Shown here: positions 10,648 through 20,400 of the stretch, piece after piece
Layout of the letters: each line of letters starts with the position of its first letter
How positions within the stretch are numbered: the stretch's first letter is position 1
Assembly: GCA_014925825.1 (NCBI GenBank)
Contig: JACGCK010000013.1
Coordinates: 248,001 to 312,000, forward strand
DNA: 64,000 bases
Reading direction: 5' to 3'
From: Pholiota molesta
Lineage: Eukaryota; Basidiomycota; Agaricomycetes; Agaricales; Strophariaceae
The notes under the pieces: model-generated
What the model was told of the DNA's origin: nothing
Database searches by the model: none
Seen by the model: the letters and a program-made list of their open reading frames with translations, nothing else
Position numbers and translations under genes: made by a program

Positions 10648-11745
10648 GAAAAAGAGATATATACAGTTTCTGCAGTACTACACCAGAGTACTCTACAACA
10701 GGAACGAATTTAATAATTTACAGCTACATCCCGCAAACGTTTTCGGCGAGTAGAAATTGTGGGGGTTACACGGATTTGCAGACAATCCAGTGCGTTGATG
10801 CCGATGAATCACAGATGGAAAAAGAGATGAGAGAGAGATGAGGTGTGAAAATACAACAGAAAAGGTCACGAAGAAACTATACACCAAAGAGAACTTGGAA
10901 AAAGGAACGGAAAAGAAACAGGAGGAAAACAACAACGTCCCTAATAATACATACTGTACATGATCAATACATAGAGGCATCATCATTTGCTTCTCGCCAC
11001 TCCAGCGGTGTCTCAAACCGCAACTTACACGAGGCCGCGGAAACCCCCGCTCATTCGCCCGCCGCGACACGCCCGCCTTCATCACGCCATCATAACGGAC
11101 GATCGGAGGCGCGTCTAGCTGAACGCGAGCGCCGTCCACGCCACCACCGCGCCGACGCCCACGGCCGTCGCCGTGCGCGCCATGAGCCCCGCGACCCGCC
11201 GCGCGCGCTTGCGCGGCGGCGGCGGCGGGGCGTAGCTGCTGCTGCCGCAAACGCTTCTGTCGCACATGCTTCTGTCGCGTGCGCTGGCGTGCATGGCGAG
11301 GGCCCTCTCGAGCGCGAATAGCTCTGCTAACTCCTCCTCCTCCGAAGGCTCAGCAGCAGAGGTAGAGGTGGGGACGACGAGCACGGGGGGCCCGTTTTCG
11401 CTGCTGCCGCGTGCCGCATCGTCCGCGTCCGCGTCCTCGTTGCTGTCATCGCGTTTCCGCTTCAACGACGGCATTGACAGCACCGGCGGCTGAGGGGCAT
11501 CACTGTCATCGGCGTCTGGTCCGGCCGCATGTGTGCAGACTGCACCACGTACCTGTTCGAGTTCCTGCACCTGCGGCGGGCGGGCGGCGGCGGCAACGGC
11601 CTCCCCTTCGGCGCGCGGAGCTCCTCTTGCGCCTCTGCGGATTACATGGTCAGCGCAGCATACCAAAAAGAAAAGAAAAAAGCGTAACGGAAAAAAAAGA
11701 AGGATACGCACCTGCGCCTGGACAGCGTGCACGCCTCCGCCTCGA
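10648..11745. repeat. inverted repeat A, left arm (copy of 15905-16999)
   Basis: Reverse complement of the 3' end of the FHA gene and its downstream flank. Both arms share the junction with F-box 3'-flank sequence at the outer edge (TATATACAGTTTCTGCAGTAC). The arms differ by scattered substitutions and small indels, so the duplication is not brand new. Confidence 0.8.
11115..11745 (-). pseudogene. truncated inverted copy of the FHA tail-anchored gene (3' part)
   Basis: On the minus strand this reads the last coding part of the gene at 13711-16527: the end of the fourth intron, the short coiled-coil exon (reading ...QVQELEQ), then PSLKRKRDDSNEDADADDAA, EEEELAELFALERALA and the C-terminal tail anchor ending TWTALAFS-like (here AWTALAFS), with a stop at 11115. 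The FHA domain and most of the coiled coil are missing. The 5' side abuts an F-box fragment at about 11749. There is no start codon context, so it is not expected to make the parent protein. Confidence 0.8.
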
Positions 11746-11748
11746 CCG

Positions 11749-12109
11749 CGTTGCCAAATACGGGGCGGCCGATGAGGAGGGCTCAAGAAGATCATGCCTT
11801 GCTCCGAATTTGGAGACGTTCTATTATCACGGATCGATTGAGCCCACCCCGCATGCGCTGGTTGAATTCCTCGCAGACCGATGGCACGGCCCTTCCGCTG
11901 CGCGCGCTTCGCGCCATGATGTCGAATTCCCGCCCGGCGTAACGGTAGGATTGGAAGCACGGGCGGCGCTAGAACGACTGCCACCGAGGGTAAATGCGCC
12001 TTTGATGAGGCTACGCTCGGTGGCTTTCATAAAGATGGCGCGGTTCAACCGTCCTGATAAACCAGTATCCTGTTCGATGATGCGAGAAGGGATAAGCATG
12101 ATATTTTGA
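11749..12109 (+). pseudogene. F-box gene fragment (C-terminal end)
   Basis: Encodes only the last ~115 residues of the F-box family (CLAPNLETFYYHGSIEPTPH, RLRSVAFIKMARFNRPDKP). About 30 bp that in paralogue 2 encode the conserved DADTAVLQRLQQ segment are deleted just before the end. It is joined upstream to the inverted FHA-gene copy, with no F-box motif and no start. The downstream flank matches the 3' flank of paralogue 2 almost base for base. Confidence 0.85.
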
Positions 12110-12431
12110 CCCAAGGTGCATGCCAATTTTGGCGCTTTGAGTGCACCTTGTCGGTCGACAGCGCACACTTGGTGGTACCGTAGCCGTCGATATGCCTACT
12201 AAAGAGTTATGGTCTAGATAGCAAAGCGTCGCCGGGATGGTTGTGATGTTTGGTACTTACATTGAACAAAGTGTACTTATCTCCGTAGTTAGTCATTGTT
12301 CTGCCTAAAACATAGTAGATAATGTTGCTCAAATATCGGATGTTGTAAATTGGTTGCAAAAGTGCTAGAACGTCGAACATCAATATTCAATATTCAATCT
12401 TGACATTGAGCGCTTAACGGATCGTTCGACG
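11749..12431 (+). repeat. segmental direct repeat, copy 2 (matches 7303-7985)
   Basis: Second copy of the F-box 3' end plus flank. It differs mainly by the internal 30-bp deletion and a short inserted ATATTCA repetition near 12380. It ends where ZIP-gene duplicate sequence begins shortly downstream. Confidence 0.8.
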
Positions 12432-12582
12432 TCCAACACCCGACTTATTCATTCTAATACTGATGATCATTGATTTGCTATGGACAGATTCTTCTCTTGG
12501 AGTGTTCTTCGATTGCGCGTCATCCCAATACATCAGGGCACCTTCTCAAGCTTGCAATACCAGCAATAAGTCTATTAAGTAC

Positions 12583-13515
12583 TTGATTTCCGAACCGCCG
12601 TGGGCGGTTGTTGTGACGTATTTTGATGGCGACGCCTTGACTGACGAGGTACTCTTCTGCTTCGTACTTATACCTTTGCGCTGAGTCTCGCACCAGCTCT
12701 CCCCGTCTCCGCATGCGCCAGCGTCTGTCCCCATGGATTTCGCTGCAGCAAGCATGGAAGTAGAGCCCCGCAAGGTCGGCGTCTTGTTCACCATCGCTTT
12801 TCGGTGCGTCTGAACGTGTTTCGTAGCTCTTAGTTCAGCGTCTGATGGGGTTCGTCTAGCGGTGTCGTTTCCGACGATATCGAAGCTGCTCCCGTTCCTG
12901 CGGATACCGACAATCGTATTCTTTATCGGAAAGCATTTTGGCGCGGGGGTTATATTGGCGACGGCCTTCATCCACCTCCTCGATGACGCGTTTCGCTCGC
13001 TGCAGGGCCCAGAAGTCGCTGCAGCTGGGGATTATGATACATTCGTTTGTGATTAGGACGCTGGCTATTACGACGGGGACGGATTTTAGTATGTGGTTTT
13101 TTGAGTCTGTTTTTCTTGTTGTTTTTGGCTGAACCTTTTTTAAGCTTCGCTTACGACGGCGGTGATCTTTCATTTTCATCAGCTCTTTGAAGCAGAGATG
13201 AGTCTGCAAGTGACGTCGAGGCCGGGGGAGTGCAACGTCTGGTAGACGGAGAACCCGCCGTCCTTGGTACGACCTGCGTGGGCCTGATGGATGTACGCTG
13301 GTTCAAAACCACGCTGAGCTTCCTGTTCGGCGTGACGACGCCCGCTGGGATGGGCCTCGGGCTGCTTTTATGGCATAAACGTATATCTGCGGGCGATGAA
13401 GGTGTGTGTGATTTCTTTTTACTTTTTATTCGTTGTTCATGGCGATGTTTTTTCTTTGTTGGTTTTCTCAACTTTTCTGCATATCCGCGTTATGTATCAT
13501 GAGTTTTTATATGTA
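12583..13515. repeat. inverted repeat Z, left arm (copy of 17174-19445 with internal deletions)
   Basis: Reverse complement of the ZIP transporter region on the right, from the sequence upstream of its ATG to beyond its fifth exon. It is shorter than the right arm because large internal parts are missing. The distal end shares GCATATCCGCGTTATGTATC with the right arm. Confidence 0.8.
12733..13401 (+). pseudogene. decayed copy of the ZIP metal transporter gene
   Basis: The start MDFAAASMEVEPRKVGVLFT is preserved, but about 11 bp are deleted at the end of exon 1. Exon 2 (SKLLPFLRIPTIVFFIGKHF) then runs, after QGPE, straight into the exon 4 end (IMIHSFVI) through a deletion of roughly 600 bp. 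The metal-binding motif, HSFVIGMTL in the intact gene, reads HSFVIRTL here. The EGLSLG part of the second motif and much of exon 5 are also lost. The final exon, with the His-rich loop, is absent. It cannot make a working transporter. Confidence 0.85.
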
Positions 13516-13710
13516 CTAATGTCTCCCGCACTGGAGTTACACTCGTAGAATTTCAATGACCGTTTTTGCCTTTTATGCATGGGCGCAGATAAGATAAGAT
13601 CCAGGTACAGCAGAGTCATCGACCAAATATTTGTGCAGCCGGTGCCGCAGCGTGGTGGTAGATAAAGGCTGGGCAGGATCCTCCTTCCCTCTCCCCACCT
13701 GCTGCCCACC

Positions 13711-16527
13711 ATGGACGACGACATCGTCTTCCTCGGCAGCTCTCCAGCCACTGCAACCCTCCCCCACAGCCGCCCCGCACAGCGCCCAGTCACCGGTCAG
13801 TCTCACATCTCTCCATCTTCCCCCATCAGTCCTGCTGATCGCTGCATCCCAGGTGTCTCGCTGCATGTTGAGAAGAACGGGACCATCGATGCCCACTGCC
13901 TCTCGTTTCGCAGGGCGGCGGGCACCGTCGTGCCCATCGGCCGCCGCTCTGCGCTCGATCCGGAGCCCGATGACAGCACGACGGCCAGCTTCCGCTGCGC
14001 CGTGGTGAGTCGCCGCCACGCCAAGATCGCCTTCGCCGACAGCGGCCATGTATGTCTTTCTCCCGCTATCTTCGTTGATCTGCACTAACCCATCCGATGC
14101 ACAGGCGTACCTCATCGATCTGGGCTCGCACCACGGCACGCATGTGCGCAGCGCCGCCGCGGACAGGCCCGCCCGGGCGCTCAAACCCGAGACGCCCACG
14201 CTCCTCGTGGACGGCGACGTCATCACGTTCGGCAAGGCGGTGGGTAAGGGCGACGAGCTCGTGCGCCCCATCGTCGTGCGCGCGGAGCTCCTGCACGACG
14301 CGCACACCCCGCCGCCCGCGCCGTCCCTGGCGCTGCCGAGCGCGTCCCCGGCGTCGTCCAAGGCGTCCTCGGGCCGCTACGGCATCCGCACGAGCGCGTC
14401 GTCGTCGTCGGACGAGAACGACGGGTACTCTGACATCGAGGAGATCCCGCCGCCGCCCGGCGCGCATCTGTCGCCGTCGCAGGAGCAAGCGCCAGTGCCA
14501 GCTCCGTCGTCTCAGACATCGTTCATTAATTACCCGCTGCCCTTCAAGTTCAAGCATATCTCCGCCCTCAAGCGGTTCCTCCCGCCTATGCAGCATGCTC
14601 CTGAGGATCACACTCATGGTCGTGGCTACCGAAACCCGCAGCCGGACGCCCCTGCCACGAACTATCACTCGCACTTCCACCCCACATCCGCGCCGCTTCG
14701 ACTCCCCCCTCCGGCGCCGCACGTACATTCCATGCCGACGTTCGTCGAGCGACCGCTTGCGCACCTCTCGGGGCTCTCTCAGTTTTTCTTCAGCGGTCGC
14801 GGTGCCAGCCAGCCTTCAAATGCATCCGACTCGATCAACGCGCAAGGTGGAAACGCAAACGCCGACACCAACGCGGAGAATGCGCCAGCCGAGTCGCCCA
14901 GCGTGAACCTCGCAGCGGAGGCGGGAAACACGCACGCACTGCCCGCGCTGGCGTCTCCGTCTTCGCTGCTCCCGCCCGCCGAGATTGGCGAGGCGTACAA
15001 GCGTTTCATGTCGCAGCGGTACCCCGATCCAGACGACAACTACTACGACGACGCCCTCCCCTACAAGCGGCCGGACTGGAGCGACCTGTCGGGCCTAGAG
15101 CCCTTGTTCTCGTTCCATCGCGCGAACAGCCTGGATGGGACGGGACAGCGCGCGGGCGCGGCCCCCGCGGGCAGCGCGCCTCCCTCGCTGGTCGCCGCGC
15201 ATGTGTCGTCGTCGGAGGAAGACGCGGACGCGGACTCGGACTCGGAGAGCGACGACTCGGACTTTTCTGCGGCGTCGTCGCGGGATTCCGAGCGGGACCG
15301 GCGGGAGCGGGCGCGCGAGAAGGAGGGGCGGGAGAGCCGCAGAGAGCGGGCGACGAGCGAGGCGAGTGCTGCCCCCGCGGCGGCGCGTGCGGCGGACAAG
15401 GGCAAGGGCCGCGCAATGGTGGTCGACGCGGACGACGCGGACGAGGGCGGCGAGGCGGATATGGACATTGAGAACGATGTGGATGCGGCGGTGGAGCTGG
15501 ATGCGCTGCGCAGGCGGGCTGACAAGACGAGCCAGGCGGTGATACGCCGCATCGAGGAGGCGGTAGCGCGCTTGCAGGCACGTTTTCTTTCACTTCCTTA
15601 TTATATTCTATTACTTGAATTCTAATCTTACTTTTCCTGCCTGGTTGCAGGCGGACCTCACTATCCATCGCGGACAGACCAAGGCGACGCTGGCGAGACA
15701 CACGAACCAGATGGAGGTGTTCGATGGCCGGATCCGCGAGGTCGACGCGGAGTGCGGCGTGCTGTGTCTGCGGGTGGAGACCCTCGGCGAGCGGCTCGGC
15801 GTGGTCGAGATGGACGTGGCGTCCAACACCGAGGCCAGCTTCAACGCGCTCGAGGCGGAGGCCGAGAAGGAGCGCGCGAGCGAGGACGTGAGGCAGGAGG
15901 GCGTGCAAGCTGTCCAGGCGTTGATCGCAGGTGCATATCCTTTTTTCCATTACGCTCTTTTTTCCCCTTTGATATGCTGCGCTGACCGTGTAATTTGCAG
16001 AGGCGCAACAGGAGCTACGCGCGCTGAAGGCGCTGCGCGCCGAGGCGGAGGCCTTTGCTGCCGCCGCACGCCAGCAGCAGGTGCAGGAACACGAACAGGT
16101 ACGTGGTGCAGTCTACACACATGCGGCCAGACCAGACGCCGATGACGGTGACGCCCCTCAGCCGCCGGTGCTTCTGCCGTCGTTGAAGCGGAAACGCGAT
16201 GACAGCGACGAGGACGCGGACGCGGACGAGGCGGCACGCGGCAGCGAAAACGGGCTCCCCGTGCTCGCCGTCTCTACCTCTACTTCTACTGCTGAGCCTT
16301 CGGAGGAGGAGGAGCTAGCAGAGCTATTCGCGCTCGAGAGGGCCCTCGCCATGCAAGCCAACGCACGCGACAGAGCCATCTGCGACAGAAGCGTCTGCGG
16401 CAGCAGCTACGCCCCGCCGCCGCCCCCGCGCAAGCGCGCGCGGCGGGTCGCGGGGCTCATGGCGCGCACGGCGACGGCCGTGGGCGTCGGCGCGGTGGTG
16501 ACGTGGACGGCGCTCGCATTCAGCTAG
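13711..16527 (+). CDS. FHA-domain coiled-coil protein with C-terminal tail anchor
   Basis: Exons 13711-13795, 13853-14049, 14105-15577, 15651-15930, 16001-16098, 16162-16527; 832 residues. The FHA domain covers about residues 30-125, with GRRS (about 59), SRRHAKI (about 82) and YLIDLGSHHGTHV (96-108), the phosphothreonine-binding signature. A long Ser/Pro/acidic region follows, then a coiled coil (about 555-712), a basic/acidic segment (LKRKRDD..., EEEELAELFALERALA), and a hydrophobic C-terminus (ATAVGVGAVVTWTALAFS) that looks like a tail anchor. This FHA, coiled-coil, tail-anchor order recalls SLMAP/Far10 proteins of STRIPAK complexes at the nuclear envelope or ER; that link rests on architecture alone. 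Intron 3 (15578-15650) is a GC-AG intron. Introns 1 (57 nt) and 5 (63 nt) are multiples of three and lack in-frame stops, so retention would keep the frame. Its 3' end is duplicated inverted at 11115-11745. Confidence 0.75.
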
Positions 16528-16999
16528 ACGCGCCTCCGACTGTCCGTTATGATGGCGTGATGAAGGCGGGGGTGTCGCGGCGGGCGAATGAGTGCTTCCA
16601 ATGGCCTCGTGTAAGTTGCGGTTTGAGAAACCGCTGGAGTGGCGAGAAGCAGGTGATGATGCCTCCATGCATTGATCATGTACAATATGTATTATTAGGG
16701 ACGTTGTAGTTTTCCTCTTTTTCTTTTCCTTCCTCTTTTCCAAGTTCTCTCTGGTGTATAGTTCTTTCGTGACCTTTTCTGTTGTATTTTCACTTCACTC
16801 TCTCTCTTCTCTCTTTCCCTCTGTGATTCATCGGCATCGACGCACTGGATTGTCTGCAAATCCGTGTAACCCCCACAATTTCTACTCGCCGAATACGTTT
16901 GCGGGATGTAGATGTAAAATTATTAAATTTGTTCCTGTTGTAGAGTACTCTGGTGTAGTACTGCAGAAACTGTATATAACTCTTTTTTCTGCTATGATC
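15905..16999. repeat. inverted repeat A, right arm (copy of 10648-11745)
   Basis: Contains the end of exon 4, introns, exons 5-6 and the 3' flank of the intact FHA gene. It is the likely source arm because the full gene extends upstream from it. Confidence 0.8.
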
Positions 17000-17173
17000 C
17001 ATCACTTCAAGTACTTCGAGCGTGGCGTGTGTCATCGGCGTGATAGGTGCGACATTTAAATCAATCATAAAGACTGACCTCGCACAGCTTCGGTGCATAG
17101 ACGAAGAGGTCGAAATCTTGCATACCTTCGGGGCCACTCCTAGGGTGCAGACTGACACGTGTGAGCATGGGCA
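16991..17173 (-). pseudogene. inverted F-box gene fragment (two joined pieces)
   Basis: On the minus strand two short pieces match F-box paralogue 3. One corresponds to about 9398-9510 (LTRVSLHPRSG... region) and one to about 9657-9722 (APAITPITHATLEVLDVMD). About 150 bp between them, and everything downstream to the 3' flank, are missing. It lies between the FHA gene 3' flank and the ZIP gene, and it shares the F-box/FHA junction seen at 10648. Confidence 0.75.
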
Positions 17174-19445
17174 AGTGGTATTACATATGAAAACTACATG
17201 ATACATAACGCGGATATGTAGAAAACTAAGAAATGAAAAACACAACCATGAACACCGACAATGACCAACCAATACGCAAACCGTACAATACCTACGGATC
17301 GAGAGCAGGACAAGAACCAACCAACAAAAACCGACGAAGCAGGCAGAGCCCCCACAACAGGAGAACATCTCCTGCGCGCACAAACACATCTATAAAATCC
17401 AAGAAACAAAAACCACACCACCACTCTACTCCAAGCGCTCCGCCCACAGGCTCAGCTCACTCGCCCAACCCGATCGTGACCATCATCCCGACGCCCGCCA
17501 GCAGGCTGAGCACAGCCAGCACGCGCTTCCCCGCCGACGCCCGCTGATCGCCGTCCCCGCGCTGCTCCTCGTCCAGCACGGCCGGAATCACAGCTGCCGC
17601 AGCCTTGCGCTTCGCCGCCTTGCCAGAACGGGAGGGCACGGTCGGGCCGTGGTCGGGCTCTTCCTCGTCCTCGTCTTCGTTTTCGTCCTCGTCTTCGTGG
17701 GCATGGTCGTGGTCGTGGGGATGGTCGTGCTCGGGCGGGTGCTCGTCGCCCTCGTGGTGGTGGTGGTGGTGCGTCCCGCCCTCGACGTCGCCGAACACGA
17801 AGTCCCCGGCGAGCATCTCCACCGTCGCCGCGTAGATGAGCAACCCAGCCGACATCGCCGACATCACGCCCTGCACCATGAACATCCTAGCTGCTCGCAA
17901 TGAACACCGTGAAAACATAAAAAGTAAACGAAAATTGCACACACCTTCATCGCCCGCAGATATCCGTTTGTGCCATAGAATGAGTCCGAGGCCCATCCCA
18001 GCGGGCGTCGTCACGCCGAACAGGAAGCTCAGCGTGGGTTTGAACCAGCGTACATCCATTAGATGTCCACGCAGGTCGTGCCAGGGACGGCGGGTTCTCC
18101 GTCTGCCAGACGTTGCACTACCCCCGACCTCTACGTCACTTGCAGATTCATCTCTACGTTCGTCTATGGTACCCTCGGTTTCTGTCTCTCCTTTTTCCTG
18201 TTTGGGAGAGCTGGGAAGGGCAGCTATACGAATACCCAACGAGAGTCCCTCGAAGAGCTGGTGAAATATCACCGCCGTCGTAAGCGAAGCTTCGAAGAAG
18301 TTCAGCCAAAAACAACGATCAAAAGACTAAAGAACCACATACTAAAATCCGTCCCCGTCGTGATAGCCAGCGTCATCCCAATCACAAACGAATGTATCAT
18401 GATCCCAAGCTGCAGCACCAGAATCCCAATAACCTGGCGCCGCCGCCCTATCCGCGGGCGCTCCTCCTCCCGCCGGCCCTCGCGCTCAAAGCCCACATCC
18501 ACCCCATACTCATCGTGCCCGTGCACGCGGTCCTTCGTGATCGTGAGCCGACATATCCGGGGCGAGTTGTGGAGCACCTCCACGGGCACCCCCGGGAACT
18601 TCGCAGGGAGGTGGTGGTTGTACAGGCTGGGCTCCGTGTGGTGCCGCCGCGGCGGGTGGGGGGCAGAGATCAAGGGCGTGCGCTCGGTGATGAGGGCGGT
18701 GGGGGGCACCTTGGCGCTCGGGGAGGCGGCGCGGGAGGCGGGGAGGGAGGCGACGGGCGAGGGCGGCGCGGAGGGCTTGTCGAGGAGCTGCTCGACGTAG
18801 GAGGTGGAGATATCTGAGACCGGCCGTTAGTGGTATGGCCGTGTGGGAGGAATGCAAGACATACATACATTCGATGATGAAGATGGAGAGCAGCGAGGCC
18901 AGGCTGTGTGTTCGTTAGACAAGGATGTGCTGAGAAGATAGAGTGGACTGACATGATTGCGCCCGTCCATTTCCCCAAGCCAGGGTACCTGCGCTCGACC
19001 TCTGGGCCCTGCAACGAGCGAAACGCGTCATCGAGGAGGTGGATGAAGGCCGTCGCCAAGATGACCCCCGTGCCAAAATGCTTTCCGATGAAGAACACGA
19101 TTGTCGGTATGCGCAGGAACGGGAGCAGCTTCGATATCGTCGGAAACGACACCGCTAGACGAACCCATCAGACGCTGGGCTGAGAGCTACGAATCAGGTC
19201 CAGACGCACCGAAAAGCGAGACACCGAGGATGGTGAACAAGACGCCGACCTTGCGGGGCTCTACTTCCATGCTTGCTGCAGCGAAATCCATGGGGACAGA
19301 CGCTGGCGCATGCGGAGACGGGGAGAGCTGGTGCGAGACTCAGCGGAAAGGTATAAGTACGAAGCAGAAGAGTACCTCGTCAGTCAAGGCGTCGCCATCA
19401 AAATACGCCACAACAACCGCCCACGACGCTTCGGAAATCAAGTAT
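17174..19445. repeat. inverted repeat Z, right arm (copy of 12583-13515)
   Basis: Full-length arm carrying the intact ZIP gene and its upstream region. The left arm is a shortened inverted version. Confidence 0.8.
17457..19291 (-). CDS. ZIP family zinc/iron transporter
   Basis: Minus-strand exons 19210-19291, 18953-19154, 18869-18903, 18814/18813-18343, 17945-18289, 17457-17890; 522 residues, introns 49-55 nt. It starts MDFAAASMEVEPRKVGVLFT. Membrane helices include LLPFLRIPTIVFFIGKHF and TGVILATAFIHLLDD. The two ZIP signature helices are present: HSFVIGMTLAI (about residue 246) and HQLFEGLSLGI (about 273), whose His/Glu residues form the binuclear metal site in this family. It resembles plasma-membrane Zrt1/Zrt2 importers of Zn2+ (family inference). 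Oddly, the strongest His-rich stretch (a run of six His, then EGDEHPPEHDHPHDHDHAH) lies near the C-terminus, about residues 418-445. ZIP proteins usually have it in the loop between helices 3 and 4, and here that loop is Ser/Pro/Arg-rich. It lies tail-to-tail with the FHA gene. Confidence 0.85.
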
Positions 19446-20274
19446 GCTTGTACGTTGAATTATGGGGGTGCATCGCCAGCCTAACTGAGGCGGTTCTTAT
19501 CGATGGAACGTGCCTAAAAACGTACAGTTTTTGTGGGTCGATTCCATTTATTTCAAGCGTTGAAAAGAAGTAATACTACCTCAGTGAGCAATGGTTAATA
19601 GGCGCCCAAGATTCAAAATGGTCGCGAGACAACGAAGGGAACACAGGATAAGACAAACCCACCAAACTCCTAATCCAGATTCAAGTAAAACCAACAGGTA
19701 TTATCAAGAGGTCTGCTCTCAGATCAACATTTCTTGCTTTTTACTGACGCTAACGGGCCAGTTGCCGAGGCGGTTGAACTCAGAAAAAAGATCAAGTAGC
19801 CCAGTAGACGTCCGTCGACATTGCGAACGAGAGGAAGATAACTCATGCGACGGTGAGATGTACTTTCACTTTTTCAACCGACCCACCTGAGGTAGTCTCC
19901 TGTACAGACAAACTCCTAAATAAAGTGCTGACAGTCGATCATTTCTATACGCCTGAGATACGTTCCGCTCTTCGATCCACCATGAAGTTGGACCTGACTT
20001 TGGTCACTCAAATCGCTGAGCACAGAGCGCTCAAAGTTCAAACGTACTAGACATCAAGCGCCGATTGCCAAAATGCGAACTCTCCCTGGAACACGACAGA
20101 CTGCATGGCCTTTCATGGCAGAACATCTTCCAACGATAACTGGATCAACGACCCCGATCGAATTAAGATCACTGCAGACGGTCATCCACAGAATCAGCGG
20201 GACGACCCCCAGCCTATTCCCAATCCCCGTCAGCCGCCCCTCCGTCGCGCTCCATGTCAGCCTCACCTCCCCCA
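19446..20274. other. gene-free stretch upstream of the secreted-protein gene
   Basis: Only short unconvincing reading frames. It probably holds the shared upstream region of the ZIP gene (-) and the secreted repeat protein (+). Confidence 0.4.
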
Positions 20275-20280
20275 TATAAA
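20275..20280 (+). promoter_or_regulatory. TATA box of secreted repeat-protein gene
   Basis: TATAAA in the context CCCATATAAAAACC, 121 bp before the ATG at 20401. A long C-rich, purine-poor leader (CCACCCCACC... repeats) follows up to the start, common in highly expressed fungal genes. Position and sequence only; no transcription start is visible. Confidence 0.5.
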
Positions 20281-20400
20281 AACCGCCCTCACTCACCGTC
20301 CCATCCCCACCGCCTCCACAGCGTCTACTCCCACATCCACATCCAACTACTCCCACCACCCCACCACCCCACCCCACCCCCTCACCTCACCAACCCAACC

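Noticed and set aside
15006..15950. Minus-strand open frame of 314 codons inside the FHA gene
   Set aside because: Pro/Arg-rich antisense shadow of the acidic and Ser-rich coding sequence. The + strand is clearly coding.
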